Shown in pieces: positions 23,650 through 32,236 of a DNA stretch of 64,000 nt (position 1 is its first letter; each line of letters opens with the position of its first letter). Source of the stretch: Exiguobacterium alkaliphilum 12/1 (GTDB lineage: Bacteria > Bacillota > Bacilli > Exiguobacteriales > Exiguobacteriaceae); the NCBI RefSeq assembly GCF_000714435.1, contig NZ_JJMW01000060.1, positions 1 through 64,000 of the forward strand. Reading direction: 5' to 3'. The position numbers were made by a program, and so were the translations under genes. The notes beneath the pieces were generated by a model. It was not told where the DNA came from. It did not search any database and was given only the letters and a program-made list of their open reading frames with translations.

Positions 23650-24918
23650 TTATTGGTTGTTCGCTTGGATTTGTTGCTCGATGACTTTCACAGCATCGTC
23701 AGCTGATTTTTGTGCATCTTGCTTGCCAGTTGCAACGAGCTGAAGTGCTTGTGCCATTGGCTCCCAAACTTGTCCCATTTCAGGAATGTTAGGCATTGGG
23801 ATCGCGTTTGTCGCTTGATCGAATACCGCTTTCGCTACTTCGTTCGACGTGATTGTCTCGTTCGTCTCAAGAGCAGCTACTGGTGGGATCTCGTTGTAAG
23901 CTTCAAACATCTTCAATGCGTTCTCTTCGTTCGTGAGTTCTGCGAGGAACATTTCAGCCCACTCTTGGTTCTCTGTGTAAGCAGAGAGCGCATACGTCTT
24001 CACGCCCATGAACGTCTTGATTGGCTCACCGTTTGGAAGTGTCGGCATTGCAGACGCTCCGAGGTTGACGCCGGCATCTTGGTAACCAGCTACGGCCCAT
24101 GGTCCGTTCATGACTGTGTGTGCTTTCTTCTCAGTGAAGAGTTGGTCCATCGCTTGGCCACCAGACTCGCCGATCAACCCTTTAGGGAAGAGACCTTCTT
24201 GGTACCATTTGCCGATGTACTCGAATCCTTCAACCGCGCCTTCGTTGTTCAAGCCGATGTCAGCCGGGTCGAGCGCGCCGCCATCTTCCTTGAATACGTA
24301 ACCGCCGAAGCCAGCGATGACGCCGTGTGCGAAGTAGAAGTTATCCCAAAGACCGAGGAAACCGTATTCGCCGTCACCTTTCACATCGTTCGACAACTCG
24401 TACAACTCATCCATTGTCGCAGGTGCTTCAGATACTAAGTCCTTGTTGAACATGAGAACTGGTGTTTCAACTGATTTCGGGTAACCGTACGCTTGACCGT
24501 CGAACATGACAGCTGATTTCGAAGCGTCTGTGAACGAATCGAGTGCGCCTTCGTCAGCGAGCGGTGCCAAGTGACCTTGGTCAGCGATCGTTCCGATTTG
24601 GTCGTGTGGTACGAGAACGATGTCTGGACCTTTACCAGCTGGGCCATCGAGGGCCAACTTGTCTTTTTGGTCCGTCATCTGTACTTCGACGACTTCAACT
24701 ACGACGCCATGCTCTTCTTCAAACGCCTTGGCAACTTCTTTCGTCGTTTCCGACTTTTCAATATCTTCCCAAATTACGATTTTTTCTGGCTTGTTCTCGC
24801 TAGAAGAACCGCCGTTTTCGTTAGAAGAACCGTTGTCCGTACCGCCACCACATGCAGCGAGTGCACCGAATGCGAGTACTGCCGTTGAAAGTCCTGCTAC
24901 CATCTTTTTCATCTTCAT
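23650..24918 (-). CDS. mdxE: Maltodextrin-binding lipoprotein MdxE
   Basis: Extracellular solute-binding protein (422 residues from the ATG at 24918, which follows GGGGAGG). The signal peptide ends in a lipobox ALAAC with lipidated Cys23, followed by a Gly/Ser/Asn-rich linker. The mature part has the MalE-type fold with IVIWEDIEKSE, DGPAGKGPDIVLVPHDQIG, EKKAHTVMNGPWAV and the C-terminal NIPEMGQVWEPMAQAL. It captures maltodextrins for MdxFG. It is first in the operon mdxE-mdxF-mdxG-amylase-mdxR. Confidence 0.95.
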   Translation of the reverse strand: MKMKKMVAGLSTAVLAFGALAACGGGTDNGSSNENGGSSSENKPEKIVIWEDIEKSETTKEVAKAFEEEHGVVVEVVEVQMTDQKDKLALDGPAGKGPDIVLVPHDQIGTIADQGHLAPLADEGALDSFTDASKSAVMFDGQAYGYPKSVETPVLMFNKDLVSEAPATMDELYELSNDVKGDGEYGFLGLWDNFYFAHGVIAGFGGYVFKEDGGALDPADIGLNNEGAVEGFEYIGKWYQEGLFPKGLIGESGGQAMDQLFTEKKAHTVMNGPWAVAGYQDAGVNLGASAMPTLPNGEPIKTFMGVKTYALSAYTENQEWAEMFLAELTNEENALKMFEAYNEIPPVAALETNETITSNEVAKAVFDQATNAIPMPNIPEMGQVWEPMAQALQLVATGKQDAQKSADDAVKVIEQQIQANNQ

Positions 24919-25018
24919 GATGAAAAACCTCCCCAAGGAAATAGTATGGTCAGATTTGCGCAAACGTACTGTCCGATTGATTATAAAATGATACTCCGCT
25001 ACGAAATCAACCGTTCAG

Positions 25019-25033
25019 TGAAAACGTTTGCAT
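25019..25033 (-). promoter_or_regulatory. LacI-type/cre operator in the mdxE leader
   Basis: Minus strand ATGCAAACGTTTTCA fits the GCAAACG-type operator and is also a full match to the CcpA consensus. It is downstream of the mdxE start point. A related half-site GCGCAAACG lies at 24957-24966. Confidence 0.6.
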
Positions 25034-25049
25034 CCTCACCTCAATTTTT

Positions 25050-25077
25050 ATTATACAGTTGTGTAAGCGTTTTACAA
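25050..25077 (-). promoter_or_regulatory. mdxE promoter with overlapping operator
   Basis: On the minus strand TTGTAA (25077-25072) and TATAAT (25055-25050) are 16 bases apart. The -35 overlaps TGTAAGCGTTTTACA (25062-25076 on +), a cre/LacI-like near-palindrome. Confidence 0.75.
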
Positions 25078-25170
25078 GTCTTTTTTTTAGGATTTTTTCT
25101 TGCCGTTAACCCATTTATCTCTTTTTTAATTTTTTGTCGTCGTTTCTTCAATAATTATCGCAATGTACGA

Positions 25171-25222
25171 TTGACAAAATGTAAACGCTTTATTAACCTG
25201 TGCTTGAGCAAACGTTTTCGCA
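25171..25222 (+). promoter_or_regulatory. Putative neopullulanase promoter region with two operators
   Basis: TTGACA at 25171 is followed 17 bases later by a weak TAACCT. The spacer holds TGTAAACGCTTTAT (25180-25193), and GCAAACGTTTTCGCA lies at 25208-25222. A second candidate -10, TGTAAAAT, lies at 25250-25257. Which start is used is uncertain. With the divergent mdxE promoter the 375-base gap 24919-25292 is wholly regulatory. Confidence 0.5.
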
Positions 25223-25292
25223 ACTGTTGTTTCTTTTCCGAATCGACAGTGTAAAATGGTAACAACCCTAATAGAGAAAGGAACGATTTCAT

Positions 25293-27077
25293 TTGATCAA
25301 AGAAGCTATTTACCATCGTGCCATGTCCCCTTTCGTTTACAAGTATGACCGGGAGACGATTCACATTCGTTTTCATACAAAAAGAAATGATATCCAATCG
25401 GTTGACTTAATTTGGAACGATCCTTACGACTGGCACTCGGAAGATCCGGCCATGTGGAACTTCGACCCGGACAAGCCGAGCTTCTGGCGGACGTTCGAGA
25501 CACCGATGGAAAAAATCGGCCACGATGACCAATACGACTATTGGTTCATCGCCGTCAAACCTCCTTTCCGTCGTCTCCGCTACGGTTTCCGTCTTCATGA
25601 CGGTAATGAGACGGCCGTATTCACAGAGAAAGGCTGGTTCGAAGACAAACCGCTCGACGATACCGGTTACTACTTCTGTGTCCCGTTCATCAATCCGATC
25701 GACATCTTCCACGCCCCGTCTTGGGTGAAAGACACGGTATGGTATCAAATCTTCCCGGACCGCTTCGGAAATGGTGACCCGTCGCTCAATCCAGAAGAGA
25801 CGCTTCCATGGAACAGCACCGAGCCGACAATCACAAACTTCTTCGGTGGGGATTTCCAAGGGGTCATCGACCATATCGACCATCTCGTCGACCTTGGCAT
25901 TACCGGTATTTATTTCTGCCCGATCTTTAAAGCGACGACGAACCATAAGTACGATACGCTCGATTATATGGAAATCGATCCTCAGTTCGGGACGAAAGAG
26001 AAATTTAAAGAACTCGTCGATTTGCTTCATGCGAATGGCATCAAAGTCATGCTTGACGCTGTGTTCAACCATGTCGGTTACCATCATCCGTGGTTCCAAG
26101 ACGTCGTCGAGAACGGTTCCCACTCGGAGTATCGGGATTGGTTCTACTTGCGCGACTTCCCGATCGAGACGACGCCGAAGCCGAACTACGACACGTTCGC
26201 GTTCGAGAAGAATATGCCAAAAATCAACACCGAGCATCCTGCGCTCAAAGCTTACTTATTAGAAGTCGCCCGTTATTGGGTCGAGGAGTTCGGCATTGAC
26301 GGCTGGCGTCTAGACGTCGCCAACGAAGTCGACCACGCGTTCTGGCGAGACTTCCGTCGCACCGTGAAACAAGCGAACCCGGACGCCTACATCCTCGGTG
26401 AGATTTGGCATGACGCCCAACCGTGGCTTCAAGGCGATCAGTTCGATGCGGTCATGAACTACCCGTTCACGAACGCGAGCTTGAACTATTTCGCGCTCGA
26501 CCGGACGACGGCATCACAGTTCCGCGACGAGTTGACGCGCGTCGAGATGATGAACACGATGAACGTGAACGAAGTGACGTTCAACTTGATCGACTCTCAC
26601 GACACGCCGCGTGCCCTCACCCGGGCGAAAGGCCATAAAGGCAAGTTCAAACTCCTCATGACATCGATGCTCACGTATACGGGCAGTCCATGTATTTACT
26701 ATGGAGATGAGATAGGACTCGAAGGTGAACAAGACCCGGGCTGCCGCCGCTGCATGCCATGGGACGAAGAACAAGAAGACCGTGAGTTGTTCCGTTTCAC
26801 GAAGAAATTGATTCAACTTCGTAAAGAGCATCCGGTGCTCGCGAACGCAGGCTCGTATCGGTTCAATCTCGTCGATGACGAAGAGAACGCCCTCATCATC
26901 GAGCGGTGTACGAAAGATGAGACGTACTTGATATACTTCAATAACTCAGACACGACGTCGAAGCTCAACCCGCTCTGGCATACCGGAAGCGCTTACGACT
27001 TGCTCAACGACCGCGATGTTGACTCACTTGAGCTCGAATTGGCACCATACGGGACGGCGATTTTGAAAATGAAATAA
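25293..27077 (+). CDS. Neopullulanase / maltogenic amylase / cyclomaltodextrinase (GH13)
   Basis: A 594-residue cytoplasmic enzyme with an N-terminal CBM34-type domain (about 1-125) and a GH13 catalytic domain. Motifs: DAVFNHVG (255-262), GWRLDVANE with nucleophile D341, LGEIWHD with E370, and LIDSHD with D437; WYQIFPDRFGNGD and GGDFQGVIDHID are typical of the YvdF/BbmA group. It lacks a signal peptide and should hydrolyse imported maltodextrins and cyclodextrins. The start is a TTG at 25293 with GAAAGGA ten bases upstream. It is divergent from mdxE with shared-type operators. Confidence 0.92.
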   Translation: MIKEAIYHRAMSPFVYKYDRETIHIRFHTKRNDIQSVDLIWNDPYDWHSEDPAMWNFDPDKPSFWRTFETPMEKIGHDDQYDYWFIAVKPPFRRLRYGFRLHDGNETAVFTEKGWFEDKPLDDTGYYFCVPFINPIDIFHAPSWVKDTVWYQIFPDRFGNGDPSLNPEETLPWNSTEPTITNFFGGDFQGVIDHIDHLVDLGITGIYFCPIFKATTNHKYDTLDYMEIDPQFGTKEKFKELVDLLHANGIKVMLDAVFNHVGYHHPWFQDVVENGSHSEYRDWFYLRDFPIETTPKPNYDTFAFEKNMPKINTEHPALKAYLLEVARYWVEEFGIDGWRLDVANEVDHAFWRDFRRTVKQANPDAYILGEIWHDAQPWLQGDQFDAVMNYPFTNASLNYFALDRTTASQFRDELTRVEMMNTMNVNEVTFNLIDSHDTPRALTRAKGHKGKFKLLMTSMLTYTGSPCIYYGDEIGLEGEQDPGCRRCMPWDEEQEDRELFRFTKKLIQLRKEHPVLANAGSYRFNLVDDEENALIIERCTKDETYLIYFNNSDTTSKLNPLWHTGSAYDLLNDRDVDSLELELAPYGTAILKMK

Positions 27078-27087
27078 ATTCGGTTTG

Positions 27088-27114
27088 ACACCTGCTTCGG
27101 CGGGTGTTTTTTTT
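27088..27114 (+). terminator. Terminator of the neopullulanase gene
   Basis: ACACCTGC-TTCG-GCGGGTGT stem with a stable tetraloop and eight T. Confidence 0.93.
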
Positions 27115-27165
27115 GTTGAAAATAATTGACGATATCTCTTTCCTTTTCATTTCAAAAGGAGTAAC

Positions 27166-27192
27166 ATGACCCTTGTGATTTTTAAAACGTAA
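27166..27192 (+). CDS. Possible 8-residue leader peptide before the MATE gene
   Basis: ATG ACC CTT GTG ATT TTT AAA ACG TAA encodes MTLVIFKT, with AAAAGGAG four bases upstream. That ribosome binding site is one arm of the hairpin TCCTTTT-CATTTC-AAAAGGA (27141-27160). The main gene starts 41 bases further on. Short leaders of this kind precede drug-resistance genes controlled by translation attenuation, but a chance ORF is possible. Confidence 0.3.
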   Translation: MTLVIFKT

Positions 27193-27233
27193 ATATTTCA
27201 TAGAGAGAATTGTAGAAACAAGGGAGAATACAC

Positions 27234-28592
27234 ATGCCGAATAAAAACACCGAACAGCTCAGCCTGTTCAAAATCTCATGGCCCATCTTTATCGAGCTCG
27301 CGCTCCATATGGGGACCGGGATTATCGCGACACTCATGCTCGCCCACTATTCCGATGCCGCCGCTTCTGCCGTCGGGGTCGCCAACCAAATTTTGAACGT
27401 CTTCTTAATCGTCTTCAGCGTCACGTCGGTCGGTGCCACGATTTTGATTGGCCAAGCAATCGGCGCCAACCGGATGAAGAAGAGCCGGGACTTCGCCCGG
27501 TCCGCCGTCAGCTTGAACATGTGGCTCGGTGTCTTCATGGTCGTTTTCGTGTTCTTGTTCGGCGAGACGTTCCTTCGTCTGTTCGGCTTGTCCGACGAAC
27601 TATTCGCGCACGGGATTTTATTCTTAAAGATTGTAGGGCTCTCGCTCTTCACCGAGGCGCTCATCATGGCACTGAGCGCGGTGCTCCGCAGCCACGGGAT
27701 GACGAAGCACGCCATGCTCGCGACGCTCTTGATTGACGTCATCACGGCAATCGGCGCCATGCTCGCCGTCACAGGTTGGTTCGGCCTTCCGGTGACCGGT
27801 GTGGCCGGCGTCGCCTGGTCCATCGTGATCGCTCGTTTTGCCGCGATGTTACTCTTGTTTTGGATCGTCAAAAAACGGCTCATGCTTCGCTTCCCGATTA
27901 AAGAGTTGATTCGCCCGCAAGGTGACGACATCAAGGCACTCCTTCAAATCGGGGTGCCATCTGCCGGCGAGAACTTATCGTATCAGTTCTCACAAATCAT
28001 CATCACTGGTTTCATCGCGACGATGGGTGAGGCGTCGCTCGCGGCGCGTGTGTACGTCATGAACTTGTCGATGCTCGCCTTTCTCCTCACTGTCGCGATC
28101 GCCCAAGGGACACAGCTATTGATTGCACGTGACATCGGCGGTAAACGGTTCAAGGAGGCTTATACACGAGCCGTACGGACACTGAAAATCGCCATGTTCT
28201 CGTCGCTCGTCGCCTCGCTCGGCCTCGCGGTCTTCGGAAAATCGTTGCTCGGCTTGTTCACGTCGAACCCAGACATCATCGCAGTCGGGATTCCAATCCT
28301 TTGGGCGACGCTCATCCTTGAGCCAGGGCGGGCGATGAACATCGTTCTGATGGGCTCGCTGAAAGCGGTCGGGGACGTCCGCTTCCCGGTCATGATTGGG
28401 ATCGCCTCGATGTGGGGTGTCGCCGTCGTCTTCAGTTACTTGTTCGGGCTCCAGATGGGTCTCGGGATTCTCGGGATTTGGCTCGCCTTCTCACTCGACG
28501 AGTGGTTCCGCGGCTTCTTCGCCTTCCGGCGTTGGAAGTATGGCACGTGGCAACAAAAAGGGTTCCAGTTCGAAGCAAAACCAACGGCATAA
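27234..28592 (+). CDS. MATE family multidrug/Na+ efflux transporter
   Basis: A 452-residue polytopic protein with twelve predicted membrane helices in two MATE halves: FKISWPIFIELALHMGTGIIATLMLAHYSD at the start and LLQIGVPSAGENLSYQFSQIIITGFIATMGEASLAARVYVMNL at the start of the second half. Members extrude cationic drugs or metabolites in exchange for H+ or Na+; the substrate cannot be read. AAGGGAG precedes the ATG. A long bidirectional terminator follows. The 156-base leader may carry a regulatory mini-ORF. Confidence 0.92.
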   Translation: MPNKNTEQLSLFKISWPIFIELALHMGTGIIATLMLAHYSDAAASAVGVANQILNVFLIVFSVTSVGATILIGQAIGANRMKKSRDFARSAVSLNMWLGVFMVVFVFLFGETFLRLFGLSDELFAHGILFLKIVGLSLFTEALIMALSAVLRSHGMTKHAMLATLLIDVITAIGAMLAVTGWFGLPVTGVAGVAWSIVIARFAAMLLLFWIVKKRLMLRFPIKELIRPQGDDIKALLQIGVPSAGENLSYQFSQIIITGFIATMGEASLAARVYVMNLSMLAFLLTVAIAQGTQLLIARDIGGKRFKEAYTRAVRTLKIAMFSSLVASLGLAVFGKSLLGLFTSNPDIIAVGIPILWATLILEPGRAMNIVLMGSLKAVGDVRFPVMIGIASMWGVAVVFSYLFGLQMGLGILGIWLAFSLDEWFRGFFAFRRWKYGTWQQKGFQFEAKPTA

Positions 28593-28631
28593 CGAAAAGG
28601 GTGTAGACGACCAACGTCTACACCCTTTTCG
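28593..28631. terminator. Bidirectional terminator between convergent genes
   Basis: A perfect 17-bp stem beginning CGAAAAGGGTGTAGACG with loop ACCAA. Its A/T-rich ends provide a U-tract in both directions, serving the MATE gene (+) and the enoyl-CoA hydratase gene (-). Confidence 0.9.
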
Positions 28632-28658
28632 AATATCTCCTCCATTTGCCCACACTCT

Positions 28659-29396
28659 TTATTTTTTCGTCAAAAAGGCGTGCATCGCTTGCCGATGAAT
28701 CTCGGTCTGTCCACATTTTCGTTGCCACTGAATCTCTTCTTCGAGCCCCGCCTCGAACGATTCGGTCCGGAATAGCGCCTTCATCCCTTCGACGGCGACC
28801 GGCGACTGCTTCGCGAGCGCCTCGGCGTACTCCGTCAACGCTCTTGTGTAGGCGTCATCTTCGACGAGCTCGGTGACGAGACCGAAGCGTTCCGCTTGTT
28901 CGGCGTCAATCGTTCGCCCGCTCCACATCCAGCTGAGCGCGAGGTCTGGTCGCATCAACCGCTTCAAGTGATACGGTCCGCCCGCATCCGCGACGAGTCC
29001 GATTTTAATGAACGCCGAGCTGAATTTCGTCGAGCGTGCCACGATGCGGACGTCAGCAGCAAGCGCGAGGCTGAGCCCGGCACCGGCGACGACCCCATGG
29101 ATGCCGGCGATCAGCGGTTTTTTGCACGACTCAAGCGCGCGTACGAGCGGATGATACACGTCTTCTAAATATGTCCCGTAATCGGCATCCCCTTCAATCG
29201 TCAAGTCTTGACCGGATGAGAAGGCCCGCCCTTCCCCGACGAGCACGATGACGCGTACGTCCTCGTCAGCTACGAGGCCTTTCATCGCCTCGGTCGCCTC
29301 CTTTAAGAGCGTCTCGTTTAACGCGTTCAACTTTTCAGGCCGATTCCATTTGAGCCAGCCTACCCCGTTATGTCGCGTGATTTGAATCGTTTCCAT
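28659..29396 (-). CDS. Enoyl-CoA hydratase/isomerase family protein
   Basis: A 245-residue crotonase-fold protein. The oxyanion-hole segments are AFSSGQDLTIEG (about 58-69) and IAGIHGVVAGAGLSLALAADVRI (97-119). The position after GAGLS corresponds to the first catalytic Glu of hydratases but reads as part of LSLAL, and the second Glu position reads ADAGGPYHL. It may therefore be an isomerase or PaaG/PaaB-like member rather than a true hydratase. It probably acts in beta-oxidation or phenylacetate-type degradation. A FadR-like palindrome lies 24 bases upstream of the start. Confidence 0.85.
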   Translation of the reverse strand: METIQITRHNGVGWLKWNRPEKLNALNETLLKEATEAMKGLVADEDVRVIVLVGEGRAFSSGQDLTIEGDADYGTYLEDVYHPLVRALESCKKPLIAGIHGVVAGAGLSLALAADVRIVARSTKFSSAFIKIGLVADAGGPYHLKRLMRPDLALSWMWSGRTIDAEQAERFGLVTELVEDDAYTRALTEYAEALAKQSPVAVEGMKALFRTESFEAGLEEEIQWQRKCGQTEIHRQAMHAFLTKK

Positions 29397-29419
29397 GTCT
29401 ATTGCTCCCCCTTCTCATA

Positions 29420-29437
29420 AATGAATCGCTATTCATT
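29420..29437 (-). promoter_or_regulatory. FadR-like palindrome upstream of the enoyl-CoA hydratase gene
   Basis: AATGAAT-CGCT-ATTCATT has perfect seven-base arms. The same half-site architecture occurs upstream of the acyl-CoA ligase gene at 62641-62658, and resembles the TGAATGA/TCATTCA half-sites of Bacillus FadR. Confidence 0.55.
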
Positions 29438-29551
29438 TCGCCATTTCGTAAACTGTTTCCTTCCTGACATGAAAATTTCGTGTGTACGATTGCCCGACAC
29501 TACCACTATTTGCTATTCTTAGAGAAGTCATTCAACGAAAGGGTGGGCTTG

Positions 29552-30016
29552 ATGCAACTGACGAACGCCGCTCGACAATTGAAGCAACGAAACATTCCGT
29601 TCACGTTCCATACATACGTGGTGGACCCGTCGGACGTATCGGCGAGCCATGTCGCTGCGTCGATGGGAAAACCGGTCGACCAACTGTATAAAACGATTTG
29701 TCTCGAAAGCGAACAGAAGCGCCACGCCTTCTTCCTCATCTCCGGCGACCGTGATATCGATTTAAAGGCGGCCGCGAAAGCTTGGGGCGTCAAGAAAGTC
29801 ACACCTGTCCCGATGAAAGAACTTGAAGCGCTTACCGGATACATCCGCGGTGGCGTCTCACCGATCGGGGCGAAAAAAGCGTTCCCCGTCTTTTTGCACG
29901 ACAGTGCGAAAGAAAAAGCAACGATCATCATTTCCGCCGGTAAACGCGGCGCCCAACTCGAACTCACGCCAGACGATTTGCTCCGTTTCACGAACGGTCG
30001 CTGGTTCACTCAATAG
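29552..30016 (+). CDS. ybaK: Cys-tRNA(Pro)/Cys-tRNA(Cys) deacylase YbaK
   Basis: A 154-residue YbaK/EbsC editing-domain protein that hydrolyses misacylated Cys-tRNA(Pro). The fold is visible from the early HTYVVDPSDVSASHVAASMGKPVDQLYKTICL to the catalytic-site GYIRGGVSPIGAKKAFPVFLHDSA, where the conserved GGxSPxG motif and lysines line the pocket. The reading frame is open upstream to 29480 but the ATG at 29552 has GAAAGGGTGG upstream and yields the normal family length. It is followed 17 bases later by pssA and may be co-transcribed with it. Confidence 0.93.
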   Translation: MQLTNAARQLKQRNIPFTFHTYVVDPSDVSASHVAASMGKPVDQLYKTICLESEQKRHAFFLISGDRDIDLKAAAKAWGVKKVTPVPMKELEALTGYIRGGVSPIGAKKAFPVFLHDSAKEKATIIISAGKRGAQLELTPDDLLRFTNGRWFTQ

Positions 30017-30033
30017 AAATTGGAGGCAATATT

Positions 30034-30732
30034 ATGTGGAAAGAACGAATCCGGTCATGGGTTCCTAACTCGTTTACGTTCGGTAACTTATTTTGCGGGG
30101 TCATCGCCATCGTCTATGCGGCGCGCGGTGATTTCTCAAACGCGACGTTACTCATCATCATCGCCATGATGCTCGACAGTCTCGACGGACGGCTCGCCCG
30201 TATGCTCGGCGTCGCCGGGGATTTCGGAAAAGAGCTCGACTCGCTCGCTGACGTCGTCACGTTCGGCGTGGCTCCAGCCTTACTCGCCTATTACACGTTC
30301 TTCATCGACTATGGCAACTACGGTCTGTTCTTCGCCGCCTTATTCCCGCTCTTCGGTGCCTATCGCCTGGCCCGGTTCAACTTGTCGGCGACGAACGTCA
30401 CTGCGAGTTACTTCTCCGGTGTCCCGATCACGGCTGCAGGCGGTCTACTCGCTGTCGTCACGACGTTCGGCGATCGTGTCAGCGAACTACTCACCCCAAT
30501 CTTTTTCACGGGGCTCGCGCTCCTCATGGTGAGCCGCGTCCGCATCCCGAGTTTCAAAGAAGTGCCGCTCCCGCGTCACTCATTCATCATCACGGTCAGC
30601 CTCGTCTACTTGACGTACATGATTTTCGCTCGTTGGAAAGAGTGGCCGTCATTCTGGTTCATCGCCGTACCGTTTTATATCCTTTTCATCGCCTTCTCGT
30701 TCGTCAAAAAGCGGAAGAGCATGGCAAACTGA
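30034..30732 (+). CDS. pssA: CDP-diacylglycerol-serine O-phosphatidyltransferase
   Basis: An integral membrane CDP-alcohol phosphatidyltransferase of 232 residues that makes phosphatidylserine. The family signature DG-x2-AR-x8-G-x3-D-x3-D is exact: D51 G52, A55 R56, G65, D69, D73. About seven membrane helices follow, with a basic C-terminus. Its product is the substrate of Psd encoded at 9199. GGAGG lies upstream of the ATG, and a terminator follows at once. Confidence 0.94.
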   Translation: MWKERIRSWVPNSFTFGNLFCGVIAIVYAARGDFSNATLLIIIAMMLDSLDGRLARMLGVAGDFGKELDSLADVVTFGVAPALLAYYTFFIDYGNYGLFFAALFPLFGAYRLARFNLSATNVTASYFSGVPITAAGGLLAVVTTFGDRVSELLTPIFFTGLALLMVSRVRIPSFKEVPLPRHSFIITVSLVYLTYMIFARWKEWPSFWFIAVPFYILFIAFSFVKKRKSMAN

Positions 30733-30733
30733 C

Positions 30734-30763
30734 GAGCTCCTCGACATGAGGGGCTCTTTTTTT
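30734..30763 (+). terminator. Terminator of pssA
   Basis: Stem GAGC-CCTC / GAGG-GCTC with loop GACAT and seven T, two bases past the stop. Confidence 0.9.
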
Positions 30764-30774
30764 GCACGCATTCA

Positions 30775-30804
30775 TTAGACGCCCGAGTAAAACCTCTTTA
30801 GAAT
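30775..30804 (+). promoter_or_regulatory. Putative promoter of the + strand carotenoid block
   Basis: TTAGAC (30775-30780) and TAGAAT (30799-30804) with an 18-base spacer, about 19 bases upstream of the first ATG of the block. It directly follows the pssA terminator. Confidence 0.5.
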
Positions 30805-30822
30805 AGTATTTGAGGTGATGAA

Positions 30823-31572
30823 ATGAAAGTGTATCCATGGATTTGGAAATGGTTTGTTGTTTGGTACGTCATCGGGGTCATCTTGGTCGGTTTCGACCTG
30901 CTCCCAAGTTGGCTCGAATGGGCGAACCCGGTATTCTTGTGGCTCGCTGGCGCCATCGGAGCGTTCGTGATTGCCGACGGGGTCCGTCACGCCAGATGGA
31001 TCGTCCCGTTCATCTTTTTCGGGTCAATCGCCGTCGAGACGCTCGGTGTGAAGACGGGCTTCCCGTTCAGCGAGTATCTCTATGCCGAGGCGTTCGGTCC
31101 GACCGTGTTCGGTGTCCCGGTCACGATCGGGGCCGCTTGGCTCGCCGTCATCGGGGCAAGTTTTGCCGTGGCACGCTTTTTTAACTTTCAACGACGCACG
31201 CTCTGGCTCGTCCCGTTTCTCGCCGTCTGGCTCGACATGGCGATCGACCCGGTCGCTGCGAACGTGAAAGGGTATTGGGAATGGGCGAACGGTGGATTAT
31301 ATTACGATATCCCGACGCAGAACTTCCTCGGTTGGTTCGGTCTGTCGCTCATCTTCTCGTGGGTGCTCGACCGCTACGAGGTCGAAGCCGAACCGCTCTT
31401 GTTGACGCACGGCCGCTATTTGTTCGTCATGTTGCACGCCTTGTTCGGTGTGACGGCCGTCAACGCCGGTTTGTACGGCATCGGCGTGCTCAGCATCTTG
31501 ACCGCAAGCGTCATCTACTTCGAACGGAGGGTCCGCCATGATCGAGTCGAACAAAAAGAAATGGTTCAATGA
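30823..31572 (+). CDS. CruF-like carotenoid biosynthesis protein (DUF422)
   Basis: A 249-residue membrane protein with seven or so helices, matching the DUF422/CruF family. Conserved features include GSIAVETLGVKTGFPFSEYLYAEAFGP (65-91) and WLDMAIDPVAANVKGYWEWANGGLYYDIPTQNFLGWF (about 136-172). Characterised relatives are carotenoid hydratases (CruF, acting on the psi end group). Its position at the head of the acyltransferase-glycosyltransferase-crtP block suggests it modifies a carotenoid end group here too. The next gene starts inside its last 35 bases. Confidence 0.85.
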   Translation: MKVYPWIWKWFVVWYVIGVILVGFDLLPSWLEWANPVFLWLAGAIGAFVIADGVRHARWIVPFIFFGSIAVETLGVKTGFPFSEYLYAEAFGPTVFGVPVTIGAAWLAVIGASFAVARFFNFQRRTLWLVPFLAVWLDMAIDPVAANVKGYWEWANGGLYYDIPTQNFLGWFGLSLIFSWVLDRYEVEAEPLLLTHGRYLFVMLHALFGVTAVNAGLYGIGVLSILTASVIYFERRVRHDRVEQKEMVQ

Positions 31573-32236
31573 CGTCTTCTCGCTTTTTGTGAAAGAGCGT
31601 CAAATCCGTCCGTTCTTCCATACGATTAACGTACGCGCCGATGACGTCCCGACCCCTGGCCTGTTCCTTGCGACCCACAGCTCGTTTTGGGACGGACTCA
31701 TCCTGCTCATGCTGAATCAGCATTACTTACGACATGACGTCCACGTCTTAATGGATGAGGAAGGCTTGCGACGCTTCCCGTTCTTTCGTCATCTCGGCGC
31801 GTTTTCGATTCAAAAAGGGAACTTGTCCGAAGTGCGGGCCTCGCTCGGCTATGCGTCCGACTTGCTCGAAGCAGGCAAGTCCGTCTGGGTGTTCCCACAA
31901 GGACGGGAGTACCCGCAAGAACATCGCCCGCTCGAGATTGGCACCGGGGCGACGATGCTCCTGACGAAACCCGATGTGCGGCTCTGCGCCATCTATTATG
32001 CGTTCGAGTCACATGCCGCACCGGTCGTGTACGTCCGGTTTCGGAACTATACGGTCGTCTCAGAAACGAGACGGCTCCAAAAGCGCGAGTTGGCAGAGGC
32101 GCTCGAGCGGCTCTATGACGACACGCGCGCCGATGTCATCGAACAATCGACGAACTATGTCCCCCTCTTCCCGCCAAAGCGGAGTCTCGCGGACTGGACC
32201 GAACACCTCTTGACATTCAGGAGGGGCGGCCGATGA
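31538..32236 (+). CDS. PlsC-type acyltransferase, probable carotenoid glycoside acyltransferase
   Basis: A 232-residue protein with the PlsC acyltransferase motifs: HSSFWD (HX4D, about 46-51), GAFSIQKG, and VFPQGRE in place of the usual FPEGTR. There is no membrane segment. In staphyloxanthin synthesis the last step is acylation of the sugar by CrtO, which is not homologous; this protein is the obvious functional replacement given its neighbours. GGAGGG lies nine bases upstream of the ATG within the preceding gene, and the end overlaps the glycosyltransferase start (ATGA). Confidence 0.85.
   Translation: MIESNKKKWFNDVFSLFVKERQIRPFFHTINVRADDVPTPGLFLATHSSFWDGLILLMLNQHYLRHDVHVLMDEEGLRRFPFFRHLGAFSIQKGNLSEVRASLGYASDLLEAGKSVWVFPQGREYPQEHRPLEIGTGATMLLTKPDVRLCAIYYAFESHAAPVVYVRFRNYTVVSETRRLQKRELAEALERLYDDTRADVIEQSTNYVPLFPPKRSLADWTEHLLTFRRGGR

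Noticed and set aside
25407-26237. 276-codon minus strand open frame
   Set aside because: Antisense to the neopullulanase gene, whose catalytic motifs are intact.
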